Positions 1 through 8,504 of a stretch of 64,000 nucleotides of DNA are shown here, piece after piece (the first letter of the stretch is position 1; each line of letters begins with the position of its first letter). Position numbers and translations under genes: made by a program. This stretch comes from an uncultured Selenomonas sp. (lineage in GTDB: Bacteria; Bacillota; Negativicutes; Selenomonadales; Selenomonadaceae). The stretch lies in NCBI GenBank assembly GCA_902780535.1, contig CACZFT010000001.1:1-64000 (forward strand). The letters run 5' to 3'. A model generated the notes under the pieces. The model did no database searches and was not told the origin of the DNA. It saw only the letters and a program-made list of their open reading frames with translations.

Positions 1-69
1 GTGCGTAACCAACTCGAAATGGATGAGCGCATGTCGGCCTTGATGCATAAGTACGACAAGGCTGACTGA
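1..69 (+). CDS. 3' end of an unidentified host gene
   Basis: An open frame runs from base 1 to a TGA at 67-69 and encodes 22 residues ending in KYDKAD. The start lies outside the window, so this is only the tail of a gene. Nothing in these residues identifies a family. It lies 57 bp upstream of the restriction-methyltransferase gene on the same strand, so it could belong to the same restriction locus. That is inference from position only. Confidence 0.4.
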   Translation: MRNQLEMDERMSALMHKYDKAD

Positions 70-126
70 AAAATTTACACAAAACTATTGACAATCCCAA
101 TTTAGAAAAAAGAGGGGGGCGTTGGT

Positions 127-1356
127 ATGAACAAGGAGCAGAAGGCGGCACAGGCGTTTGCGCGGAAGTGGGCCGGGCACGGGGAGGAGAAGCAGGAGAG
201 CCAGATTTTCTGGATGGAGCTCTTGCAGAAAGTGCTCGGTGTGGAGCATCCGACCGATCTCGTGAAATTCGAGGAGCGCGTGAGGCTCTCGCATACGAGC
301 TTCATCGACATCATGATTCCCTCGACGCACACGATGATTGAGCAGAAAAGTTATAAAAAGGAGCTCGACGAGCCCATCAAGCAGTCGGACGGCACGCTCT
401 TGAAGCCGTTCGAGCAGGCGAAACGCTACTCCGCCGCCTTGCCGTACTCCGAGCGGCCGCGCTGGATTGTCATCTGCAACTTCCGCCAGTTCGACCTCTA
501 CGACATGGAGCGTCCGAACGACGCGCCGACGCGCGTTGAGCTCGCGGATTTCCAGAAAGACTACGCCTGCCTCAAAGTCATCGTCGATCGCCAGAGCACG
601 CGCATCCAGAAAGAAATGGACCTCTCGCGCGAAGCGGGCACGCTTGTCGGAAAAATCTACGATGCACTCCTCCCGGCATATGGCCCAGAGCCGACGGCGC
701 AGGACTACCAAGACCTCAACAAGCTCATCGTGCGCCTCGTCTTCTGCTTCTACGCCGAGGACGCCGACCTCTTCGGCAAGAAGGACATGTTCCACGACTA
801 TCTCGCGTCGTTCATGCCCGAGCATTTCCGCACGGGGCTCATGGAGCTCTTCAAAGTCCTCGACCAGAAGCCCGAGGAGCGCGACCGCTTCCTCGAAGAC
901 CGCCTCAAAGCCTTTCCCTACGTCAACGGCAGCCTGTTCACCGAGACCATCCCCGTGCCGCCCATCAATGAAGCGACGCGCCGCCTGATTCTCGAAGACG
1001 GCTGTGGCTTTGACTGGAGCCAGATTTCTCCTACCATTTTCGGAGCTATCTTCGAATCGTCCTTGAACCCCGAAACGCGCCGCCGCGGCGGCATGCACTA
1101 CACGAGCATCGAAAACATCCACAAAGTCATCGACCCGCTGTTCCTCGATGACTATCGTGCGCAGTTCCAAGATGCGATGCAGGAAAAGCAGACGAAGAAG
1201 CGCATCGAAAAGCTCCGCAACCTGCAAGAAGGACTCGGGCGCGGGCGATATTTCGACAAAATGACTACGGCTATGATACGCTCAGAAGCCCGCGAACGCC
1301 TAGGAATCAAGGGCTTTTCAGCGGAACGGCTGGAAAGCCGTGAGGTGGCGGCGTGA
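127..1356 (+). pseudogene. Type IIG (MmeI-like) restriction-methyltransferase, 5' part, interrupted by the prophage
   Basis: The start is an ATG behind a strong AGAGGGGGG site. The first 377 codons are host sequence: an N-terminal nuclease domain with a PD-(D/E)XK-like pattern (D at about 62, then EQK near 75-77, in DIMIP...IEQKS) and a helical linker ending in GGMHYTSIENIHKVIDPLF. In intact type IIG enzymes this linker leads into methyltransferase motif I (FDPACGSGNFL). Here the reading leaves the host gene at the Asp codon (1255-1257) and runs 32 codons into phage DNA (KMTTAMIRS...) before a stop at 1356. The missing motif I lies at the far end of the window (63961-64000) in matching frame. 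The family usually has about 900 or more residues, so the 409-residue product lacks its methyltransferase and target-recognition domains and should not restrict or modify DNA. Confidence 0.88.
1237..1280 (+). other. attL, left prophage-host junction
   Basis: The left side reads as host coding sequence up to GAC at 1255-1257. The right side is phage arm: AAAATGACTACGGC, two bases, then TGATAC at 1274-1279. The phage arm is the approximate mirror of the arm left of GAC at 63961-63963 (GTATCA at 63938). The two arms are 22-23 bp long on each side of a GAC core, the size and symmetry expected for half sites of a large serine integrase attP. The exact crossover dinucleotide cannot be read from the sequence. 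It lies in or next to GAC. Confidence 0.8.
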
Positions 1357-1380
1357 AAGCGGAAGATGGCGTGAACGCAT

Positions 1381-1433
1381 GAAATCCCAATACTGTAACG
1401 ATAGCAGTCGTATCGTTACGGCGTTGGGATTTC
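1381..1433. repeat. 53-bp interrupted palindrome just inside the left end
   Basis: Outer arms GAAATCCCAA (1381-1390) and TTGGGATTTC (1424-1433) and inner arms GTAACGATA (1395-1403) and TATCGTTAC (1411-1419) are all perfect complements. Symmetric 4-base internal loops and a 7-base centre separate them. No T tract follows on the + strand, so it is not a typical rho-independent terminator. It lies between the stop of the truncated host gene and the first cargo gene. It could be a terminator-like barrier, a protein-binding dyad or part of the integration/excision site. Confidence 0.75.
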
Positions 1434-1530
1434 GTTATATGTTATGACAATTCTTCGGCGGGAAAGCAGGATACTGGCGTGTCCGTATCGAATGAATAAC
1501 AGATAGACATCATGTCAGGAGGGCGAGCCC

Positions 1531-2721
1531 GTGAACAAAACACATCTGGAACAGATTCTTGAGCATTATCTTGAAAATTTCGATACGATGAATGTCGATC
1601 CCAGCACGGAATGGTACAAGTGGAAAATCGCGAAAGCATTTCCAGCGGCGATGGATCGGGCCTTGGCAGCTGCGGCGGACGCGTTTTCGGATGCCTTGCT
1701 GCAGGTTGACAAGCTGACGGAGAATCTGGTCGACAACAAAACGACGCAGCCGTTTTATGGGCTGTGCAAAATGGCCGAACAAGAGCCGGAAGAGGTGCGT
1801 TCTCTGTTCCGCAACCTTTATGCAGATGACGGCGGAGACCTCGTCGTTCGTTCCAAGAAAATCCATGACTTCGTGGCGAAGAGCAACGACTTGTGCGAGC
1901 GATGCTTCCCTGGGAGCTTCCGCTACAAGAATGATGCGCATGCGGCAACGACGTATTTGTTCTTGTATGCCCCGGACGAGAATTATCTCTACAAGCCGAT
2001 GGAAGCGCTCGATTTTTCGACGTATGTTGAGTTTTATGAGGACTGGGGGCGGGGAGAGGCGTTCCATCTGGATGCCTATTATCGGATGTGCGACCAGCTG
2101 GTGTCAGCCATGCAGGAGCATCCGACGTTCCTCGCAAAGCGGCAGGAGCTCTGGGAACAGCTGCATCTTTCGCCGGAGGAAATGCACCCGGACACCAAGC
2201 ATCATATCTTGGCGGTAGACCTCATTTATTGCTGCAAGACGTACGGCCTTTTCGATGGCATCCATCCCAAGCCGCGTCCATCGAAAAAGCGCAAGGAAGA
2301 AACGCCGCAGGTTGACGTTACTGCTCTCGTAGCAGAATACCGAGAAGCGGAACGGGTGGAAAAGAAGCGCAGGGAGGCCGAGGCCTATCTTCATCAGGTG
2401 CTCGCCTCGGGTGCGCACGTCCATCATAAGAAATTTGGCGATGGCATCATCCAGCAGGTGAAGGTCACGAGCCAAGGAAAAGAATCCGTCGTGGTGGCTT
2501 TCCCGAACGAAGGAGAAAAGGAGCTCGGCTCGATCGAAGTGGCAATCTATGGAATCCTTGATGCGGTCGCCGGCGTGCCAGATTTCGCCGAGCGTGTCCA
2601 AGCGCTCCGTGAGGTCTTGCGAAACGGTAATAGCATAAAGAAAACGTACGAGGATTGCCGCAAAAATCTCCAGCCGTATCGTGAGGAACTTGGCGAAGAT
2701 TTTGATGGTTTGGAAGGCTGA
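1531..2721 (+). CDS. Unknown cargo protein with a UvrD-tail-like C-terminal segment
   Basis: GTG start 7 bp after AGGAGGG; 396 residues. No signal peptide or membrane segment is visible. The first 250 residues are helical and not recognised. After a lysine-rich linker (residues about 250-290, KPRPSKKRKEE) there is a segment near 297 reading HHKKFGDGIIQQV followed by VAFPNEGEKELG. It resembles the small Tudor-like domain at the C-terminus of UvrD/PcrA helicases (pattern H-KFG-G-V ... F-GEK). No helicase motifs are present. The gene is 35 bp upstream of the DUF262 gene in the same direction, so the two probably form an operon and may act together in defence. Function is not established. Confidence 0.7.
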   Translation: MNKTHLEQILEHYLENFDTMNVDPSTEWYKWKIAKAFPAAMDRALAAAADAFSDALLQVDKLTENLVDNKTTQPFYGLCKMAEQEPEEVRSLFRNLYADDGGDLVVRSKKIHDFVAKSNDLCERCFPGSFRYKNDAHAATTYLFLYAPDENYLYKPMEALDFSTYVEFYEDWGRGEAFHLDAYYRMCDQLVSAMQEHPTFLAKRQELWEQLHLSPEEMHPDTKHHILAVDLIYCCKTYGLFDGIHPKPRPSKKRKEETPQVDVTALVAEYREAERVEKKRREAEAYLHQVLASGAHVHHKKFGDGIIQQVKVTSQGKESVVVAFPNEGEKELGSIEVAIYGILDAVAGVPDFAERVQALREVLRNGNSIKKTYEDCRKNLQPYREELGEDFDGLEG

Positions 2722-2756
2722 GCGTTTGCCGGGTGTGTTGTCCGTGGAGGTGCGGC

Positions 2757-4535
2757 ATGAAGTCACATGATACGAGTTTGAAAGTCCTGATGCAACAGGT
2801 AGCGTCTGGCGCGGCGCAGTTGCCGGATTTCCAGCGCGGCTGGGTCTGGGATGACGGGCGGATTCGTGCGCTCATCTACAGCGTCATTCGGAACTTCCCT
2901 GTGGGCGCGGCGATGTTCCTCGAGTATGGGAATCCCGAGATCCAGTTCCGTTATCAGCCCATCGAAGGCGCTCCGGCTTCGGCGGCGAGCGAAAAGCCGT
3001 CCATGCTGATTCTCGACGGGCAGCAGCGCTTGACGTCGCTTTACAATGCGATGTACGCCGCGCATCCCGTCAAGACGCAGACGGAGAAGAAGCAGCCCAT
3101 CGAGCGGTACTATTATCTCGACATCGAAAAGGCGCTGGACCCTTCGTCGGATGCGGACGAGATTGTCCGTTCCATTCCCGCGACGAAGCTCGTCACGTCG
3201 AATTTCGGGAGGACGGTGGAGCTCGATGTCACGACGCAGGAGAAGGAATTCGAGCACAAGTTGTTCCCGTTGAACATCATCTTGGATTTTGTGAAGGCGC
3301 AGGACTGGCAGAACAAGTATTATGCGTACCATCATTTTCAGCCGGAGGTCATCGCGGAGTTCACGCAGTTCAGCACGAAGTTCGTCATGACAACGATGGA
3401 ATATGCGATGCCGGTCATCACGCTGGAAAAGGACACGCCGAAGGAAGCGGTTTGCCAGGTGTTCGAGAATGTCAATACGGGCGGCGTTTCGTTGACGGTC
3501 TTCGAGCTCGTGACGGCAGTGTTCGCCATGCATAATTTCCCGCTGCGCAAAGATTGGGAGGAGCGGCAGAAGAAATATTTCTCGGATGAGATTTTGTCCG
3601 TGCTCACGGCAACGGATTTCTTGACGGCGCTGACGCTGCTCGCGTCTTATAAAGGCAACCGGACGGTCAGCTGCAAGAAGAAGGACGTGCTGAACCTGAC
3701 GTTCGAGGACTATCAGACGTATGCGGATGCGCTTTGCGATGGCTTCGTGCTCGCACGGAATTTTTTGAAGGAAGAGCGCATTTTCTCGCGGAAAGACCTG
3801 CCGTACACGACGCAGCTGATTCCGCTCGGCGCGATCTGTACCGTGCTCGCGGGAGAGCACCAGCTCATGACGAAAGTCGTGCGCGACAAGGTGCGCCGCT
3901 GGTATTGGTGCGGCGTGTTCGGCGAGCTCTACGGCTCGGCAAACGAGACGCGCTATGCCAATGACATCGTGCAGGTGGTCGCGTGGGTCAAGGGTGGCGA
4001 TTTGCCGAAGACGGTGACAGATGCGTATTTCAACCCGCGCCGTCTGCTCGGCATGCAGTCGCGTCAGTCCGCGGCCTACAAGGGCATCATGGCGCTCATC
4101 TTGAAGAACAAAAGCCGCGATTTCATCTCGGGCGTCGAGATGGACTTCACGTGCTTCGCGGATGAAAACGTGGATATCCATCACATCTTTCCGCGTGCCT
4201 ATGCGGAGTCCATGCATTACGAGAAGGCGAAGTGGAACAGCGTTGTGAACAAGACACCGATTTCTGCGAAGTCGAACCGCACGATCGGCGGTGACGCGCC
4301 GTCGAAGTATCTCGGAAGCCTAGAGCGGGCGGGGGCCATCACGCCAGAGAATCTGGACGAGATTGTCGAGACGCATTGGATTGACCATGAGCTCCTGCGG
4401 AAGGACGAGTTCGAAGCGTTCATCGTGGATCGCGCGAAGAAGCTCCTCGACGCCATCGAGCAGGCGACCGGGATGCCCGTGTCCGGGCGCGACTCCGAGG
4501 ATGTCGTGCAGGCGTTTGGGCAGTCACTCAAATAA
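2757..4535 (+). CDS. DUF262/DUF1524 protein, GmrSD-like type IV restriction candidate
   Basis: ATG start 6 bp after GGAGG; 592 residues. The N-terminal DUF262 domain carries LILDGQQRLTSL (about 83-94), the ParB/sulfiredoxin-like nucleotide-binding motif of the GmrS class. The C-terminal HNH-type DUF1524 domain carries VDIHHIFPRAYAE near 470-482. Known GmrSD proteins use nucleotide hydrolysis to cleave DNA with glucosylated hydroxymethylcytosine, and relatives act against other modified phage DNA. Both catalytic motifs are present, so the enzyme looks intact. It follows the unknown 1531-2721 gene and ends at a bidirectional terminator. As prophage cargo it would protect the lysogen from competing phages. 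The substrate here is unknown. Confidence 0.85.
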   Translation: MKSHDTSLKVLMQQVASGAAQLPDFQRGWVWDDGRIRALIYSVIRNFPVGAAMFLEYGNPEIQFRYQPIEGAPASAASEKPSMLILDGQQRLTSLYNAMYAAHPVKTQTEKKQPIERYYYLDIEKALDPSSDADEIVRSIPATKLVTSNFGRTVELDVTTQEKEFEHKLFPLNIILDFVKAQDWQNKYYAYHHFQPEVIAEFTQFSTKFVMTTMEYAMPVITLEKDTPKEAVCQVFENVNTGGVSLTVFELVTAVFAMHNFPLRKDWEERQKKYFSDEILSVLTATDFLTALTLLASYKGNRTVSCKKKDVLNLTFEDYQTYADALCDGFVLARNFLKEERIFSRKDLPYTTQLIPLGAICTVLAGEHQLMTKVVRDKVRRWYWCGVFGELYGSANETRYANDIVQVVAWVKGGDLPKTVTDAYFNPRRLLGMQSRQSAAYKGIMALILKNKSRDFISGVEMDFTCFADENVDIHHIFPRAYAESMHYEKAKWNSVVNKTPISAKSNRTIGGDAPSKYLGSLERAGAITPENLDEIVETHWIDHELLRKDEFEAFIVDRAKKLLDAIEQATGMPVSGRDSEDVVQAFGQSLK

Positions 4536-4560
4536 CATAGCGAAATACACGAGAGGGAAA

Positions 4561-4607
4561 ATCCCCATCGGTACACCATTCCAAGAGGTGTATCGATGGG
4601 GATTTTT
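4561..4607. terminator. Bidirectional rho-independent terminator
   Basis: A 17-bp stem (4561-4577 with 4587-4603, one G-T pair, 9-base loop) is followed by T residues on the + strand and preceded by A residues, so it can serve both strands. It lies between the convergent DUF262 gene and ABC ATPase gene. Confidence 0.85.
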
Positions 4608-4612
4608 GCGTC

Positions 4613-6940
4613 TCAGGCGCTGGTTGTTTCTGGCGAGCCGCATGCGGCTCGAGATGTTTCCATCATTTTCTGATAGTGCTGCTCCTGGCCCATGGCCTTG
4701 AAAATAAGGCGGAAGGCTTCTCGGTAGGGTTGGGCGTCGGTTGCGTCATCGACGTAATGGGCATCGTGCCCGAAGTCGTTCGGCGCGGCGATATAGCGCA
4801 GCAGCGCTTCTGCGGGATGATATTGCGTCATGTCGGGCCGGCCACTTTCGGGAGCCGGCTTCTTGAGTTTTCCCAGCACCTCGGCACGCAGTTTTTTGCG
4901 GTCGTAGGAACACATCTGGATGAAGTAGTAATCCAGAATTTGCCGGATGGCGTGGATGACCGAGATGGTCGAGTTGGCTTCCTGCAATTGCGTCCAGAGG
5001 GCTTGGTAGTTGTTTTGCACGGGATTGTAGTTGATGGTTCTGGGCAGGCTGCTCGCCGGGTCTTGTTTCGTGCAGAGGTAGACGGAGGACTGATTCCCGT
5101 CTTTCAGCACTTTGTAAAAATTTGTTGCCTTGAAGTCCTGCACCCATTGATCGGTGACTTCCATGTGGAAACGGATGTTGTGCGTCAGGATGAAGATTTG
5201 CTTGATGTACCCGCCTGTGTCTTGCGGATCGTGATAATCCGCCGTGCTGTGGCACACCTCCAGCAATTCTCGGATGAGGGAACTGACGATGAACAGGACG
5301 CCGTCATCCATGCTGGAGACCGGGTCGTCGATGACCACGATTTTCTTCTTCTGCTGGCCGTCCTCGCGGCCTCCCTTGACTTGGTGATAGAAGTAGAGGA
5401 ATGCGATGAACTGCAGCTCGCCTTCGCTGAGGTTTTCCGCGATGCTGCCATCGGCGCGGACGATTTCGTAATGGTTCCGGTATGCTTTTGATTCGCGCAG
5501 GCGGAATCCTTGGAAGCCGGTATAGCGCAAGGTGTCGTTGATCTGGTTCATCACGTCGACGGTGCTGACGATTTCCTTGCTCAGGTTCGCGATTTTGCTT
5601 TCGATGGAAGCCTTTTCTTTTTGCAGGGCATTGAGCGCTTTCGATGCGGCAGCGCAGGATTTTTCGGCGTTCTTGAGATTCTTGTCATACGCCGACAGAT
5701 CGTCTGCTACAAGGGATTTCAAGTATTCCAAAATCTGTCGCTTGCATTTTGCCTGCTGGTTTTTCTGGTCGTCGATGATGGCATTGTATGCATCGATTTT
5801 CTTGTTGAAATCTTCGACGAGCTGATTCAATTCGCGAATGATGGGAAGAATCGGCTTGAGCTCCGCTGCGGGCTGCCCCGGCATCTTGAGCTTTTCGTCG
5901 AGGCGTTGCCGGTTGAGCTCGATGCCATCCTGCAACTTCTCTAGCAGGCCGTCGTAGGCATCCCAATCGAGCGATTGGGGCAGCGGCTTGCTTTTGTTGG
6001 AAATGAGCATCTGGAGAGCGTTGTCCGCAAAGGACAGGTAGGTGCTCCGAAGCAGGGAGAGCTGGCGTGTCTTTTCCTTGTATTGTTCGTCAAAGACGGA
6101 AGCCAGCTGCTCTTCAAAATCATCGGGAAGCGTCTGCTGGCAATATGGGCATTTGCCATTGGCTTCGTGTGAAAAGCGATGATGCCCGTCCTTGACCCAG
6201 TCCACGGCTCCGAGCGCGGTCAAGAATTGCGCGAATTGGGATTCGCTGCTGCTGGTGATGCTTTCGGCGAGCAAGTGGAGATGCTCGTCGATCACGGCAG
6301 GGCATTGTTCCGGCGCGAGATGAAGTTTTTCAAGCTTGCTTTTCGCTTTTCCGAATGCAGTCGCGGCGGTTGTCTTCAAGGCTTCGAGGTCATGCGATTC
6401 AACCGCGAGCTCCTTGTCGGACATGGCGTTATAAAAGGAGTCCTTTTTCTTGATTTTCAAGTCGATAGCCTTAAAATCTTCGCGCTCCTTTTTTGTCTTT
6501 TCCCAGATGGTATCCCGCATCGCAGGGTACAAAGCAGACTTATCATCTTCCTTTTCACGCTTGTCTTTTTCGGCAGCCTGCACCTTGCCCTTGGCTTCGT
6601 TTAATTTTTCCTCGAGCGCGGCAATCTGTTCTTCTTTTTCATTGTTGCCCTTGCAGATGGTGTAGATGCCATGCAGCTGCTTGTAGTTCGAGACTTCTTC
6701 GGAGACGAACTCGCGATTGTAGATCAGAATTTCGTAATCCTCGGGCGCGACGCCATCGATCCATGTCAGATGGGCTTGGCTTCCGATGCTTCGCGCGATC
6801 GTGGATTTGCCCGTGCCGTTTTCGCCATAGAAGAAATTGATGACGCTTGGCTTGATGGTCGCAGGGTCAGCTTGGAACGTGGCTGTATCGATGCGGATGG
6901 CCTGGATGGCTGGGCATTTTTTCTCGTTCTGGGTCGACAT
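4613..6940 (-). CDS. ABC/SMC-type ATPase with zinc hook (AAA_13, RloC-like)
   Basis: The start is the ATG at 6940, 6 bp after AAAGGAG, giving 775 residues. Walker A GENGTGKST lies at 39-47. A long coiled coil is broken by CPYC at 264-267, a zinc hook as in Rad50 and RloC. The ABC signature LSEGEL is at 504-509, Walker B VIDDPVSSMDD at 536-546 and the H-loop THN at 586-588. The last 190 residues contain NYQALW and IRQILDYYF. The placement R666-x3-D670 and a later GHDAH (725-728) loosely recall the R-E-H triad of PrrC/RloC anticodon nucleases, with Asp for Glu. It is the last gene of a three-gene leftward operon. The protein probably senses DNA damage or invasion and controls an effector. Whether its own C-terminus is a nuclease is uncertain. 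Confidence 0.85.
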   Translation of the reverse strand: MSTQNEKKCPAIQAIRIDTATFQADPATIKPSVINFFYGENGTGKSTIARSIGSQAHLTWIDGVAPEDYEILIYNREFVSEEVSNYKQLHGIYTICKGNNEKEEQIAALEEKLNEAKGKVQAAEKDKREKEDDKSALYPAMRDTIWEKTKKEREDFKAIDLKIKKKDSFYNAMSDKELAVESHDLEALKTTAATAFGKAKSKLEKLHLAPEQCPAVIDEHLHLLAESITSSSESQFAQFLTALGAVDWVKDGHHRFSHEANGKCPYCQQTLPDDFEEQLASVFDEQYKEKTRQLSLLRSTYLSFADNALQMLISNKSKPLPQSLDWDAYDGLLEKLQDGIELNRQRLDEKLKMPGQPAAELKPILPIIRELNQLVEDFNKKIDAYNAIIDDQKNQQAKCKRQILEYLKSLVADDLSAYDKNLKNAEKSCAAASKALNALQKEKASIESKIANLSKEIVSTVDVMNQINDTLRYTGFQGFRLRESKAYRNHYEIVRADGSIAENLSEGELQFIAFLYFYHQVKGGREDGQQKKKIVVIDDPVSSMDDGVLFIVSSLIRELLEVCHSTADYHDPQDTGGYIKQIFILTHNIRFHMEVTDQWVQDFKATNFYKVLKDGNQSSVYLCTKQDPASSLPRTINYNPVQNNYQALWTQLQEANSTISVIHAIRQILDYYFIQMCSYDRKKLRAEVLGKLKKPAPESGRPDMTQYHPAEALLRYIAAPNDFGHDAHYVDDATDAQPYREAFRLIFKAMGQEQHYQKMMETSRAACGSPETTSA

Positions 6941-6960
6941 GGTTTCTCCTTTCATTTTCG

Positions 6961-7590
6961 TTAAAAGGGAAGAGGGATGCTGTTTCGATGGAAGACGGAT
7001 ATGAGGTTGGCTTCCTTGACCGTCCAATGCGGCGTGTCGAATTCATTGCTGAGGTCTGTATGTCGGAGTTGGAGGTCGGAGACAATCTCGTTCAGCCGCT
7101 GTTGTGGAATCTGTGTAAGAAGGGAATAGCGAATATGGACGGACTGATGGTATCGGGCCATGTCCGTGATTTTTCCGAAATATGCCTGATGGTCAGCGTC
7201 CGTTTTGTTTCCGTGATGGTTCGGACTTGCAAAGATGCAGGGAAACGAGCAGAGCTCTGCCTGCGCGGAAGCGTCAAGGCGGCAGAATCGTTCTTGCAAC
7301 TGCGGGCTGATGCTTTCGTTGAAGACGAGCTCGTTTGGAATCGTCACGTAATTGCGGCAGAGGAATTCTTCTTCGAGGACAATGAGGTTGTAACAGGAGA
7401 GATTCATCGGCTCGTTCGGGAGAGGATTTTGCTGGTGATTGACCGGCGTGGAGAGAGCGATGACGGTCATCTTGTTGTTGTTGATTGTGGAATAAGGGCC
7501 GAGGGCATAGGAGGGGTGGTCGAAGTTGATGGTCGGGACTTCGGCGGGGGATGTCTTCGGGCAGGTGATGGGATGTGATGATTCATTCAT
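6961..7590 (-). CDS. Unknown protein, middle gene of the ABC-ATPase operon
   Basis: About 209 residues from the ATG at 7590 (MNESSHPITC). A TTG at 7602 overlapping the upstream stop is a possible alternative start, but the GAGG lies only 2 bp from it. The gene ends 20 bp before the ATPase start. No membrane segment, signal peptide or known motif is visible. It has a polar N-terminus and a body of mixed helix and strand, with QIPQQRLNEIVSDLQLRHTD near the C-terminus. Three-component systems built around ABC ATPases usually have such a middle component linking ATPase and effector. That role is inferred from position only. Confidence 0.65.
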   Translation of the reverse strand: MNESSHPITCPKTSPAEVPTINFDHPSYALGPYSTINNNKMTVIALSTPVNHQQNPLPNEPMNLSCYNLIVLEEEFLCRNYVTIPNELVFNESISPQLQERFCRLDASAQAELCSFPCIFASPNHHGNKTDADHQAYFGKITDMARYHQSVHIRYSLLTQIPQQRLNEIVSDLQLRHTDLSNEFDTPHWTVKEANLISVFHRNSIPLPF

Positions 7591-7598
7591 GTTGCAAA

Positions 7599-8504
7599 TC
7601 AATCCTCGTAGATGTTGATGACGCAGTGATCTCCTGGAAAAATCTTGGGCTTGGTTACATTGATTGTGGGATGAGAAAACGGGCTGTTGAAGACGTTTTG
7701 AATGAAAGTAGCGGCGGGAGGAATCACTTCTTCTTGCGTGGCAGAAGAAGTTGTATCTTCTTCGCTGCCGTTTTGTTGGGACTGCTCCTGCTGTTTCTCG
7801 TCATCGAAAAGCGGCGGGAGTTCATGCGAGACCTTGATTTTTTTCTGGCTTTCCTCGACGAACGTTGCTTGGAATGTTCGTCTTCCATGTGATTGGTTTT
7901 GCGGGAACCAGTTTTCATACGTTTCGTGGCCGCAAGCGTTGTCCTTTCGACCGCACACACAGAAATGCCAAACACCGAGCAGGAACGGCGCGATGTACAG
8001 GCTGTCCTGCTGGCATAGCTTCTCTTTGCTGATTGGAGTGCCATCGGGTTGCGCGTAAAATTCCTGCGTCGAAGGGATGGAATCGTCCTGCTCGATGAGC
8101 ACGAGAAGCGCCTTGCAGAGCCATTCGTCTTTCTGCGTTCCCATATCGATGAATTTCTGGACGATTTCTTCCATGGAACGCACGGCAGCAGCGTATTCGT
8201 CATGTAGCCTTGCGGAGAAGACCTCTCGCGTATGTGATTCCTTCAATCGCGCTTCTGACCATCCCCAAGTTTTGCACGTTTTGAAATTGGAAATGCTGTT
8301 GCTGATCGTCTGCTTATCCTGACCGGTTCGTTTCGGCAGGTCGGGGAAAATGATGCTTGCTAACGCGAGAAACAGGTCGGATTCCGTTCGCCCGCTTTTC
8401 TTGCTGGATAGTGGGTCTTTTCTGATGCCTGTAGCCGTTCTTGCTTCCGCGAATAAAGCGAAAAATGTCCCGCCGCAGAGACGGAAGGGAGGATGCTGGT
8501 TCAT
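7599..8504 (-). CDS. Unknown protein, first gene of the ABC-ATPase operon
   Basis: ATG at 8504; 301 residues; stop overlaps the alternative TTG start of the next gene, showing translational coupling. Residues about 30-120 are helical. A cysteine/histidine-rich stretch follows near 180-200 (CVCGRKDNACGHETYENWF), which may bind zinc. A low-complexity, Gln/Ser/Glu-rich linker lies near 240-270. The N-terminal part (SKKSGRTESDLFLALASIIFPDLP) looks like a helical recognition domain. The family is not recognised. As the first gene of an operon with an ABC/SMC-type ATPase in prophage cargo, it is the likely effector or target-recognition subunit of an uncharacterised defence system. This is inference. 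Confidence 0.7.
   Translation of the reverse strand: MNQHPPFRLCGGTFFALFAEARTATGIRKDPLSSKKSGRTESDLFLALASIIFPDLPKRTGQDKQTISNSISNFKTCKTWGWSEARLKESHTREVFSARLHDEYAAAVRSMEEIVQKFIDMGTQKDEWLCKALLVLIEQDDSIPSTQEFYAQPDGTPISKEKLCQQDSLYIAPFLLGVWHFCVCGRKDNACGHETYENWFPQNQSHGRRTFQATFVEESQKKIKVSHELPPLFDDEKQQEQSQQNGSEEDTTSSATQEEVIPPAATFIQNVFNSPFSHPTINVTKPKIFPGDHCVINIYED

Noticed and set aside
1258-1356. 32 extra codons at the end of the truncated restriction gene as a natural C-terminus
   Set aside because: They lie on the phage side of the GAC junction and replace motif I, which continues at 63961. They are read-through, not part of the enzyme.
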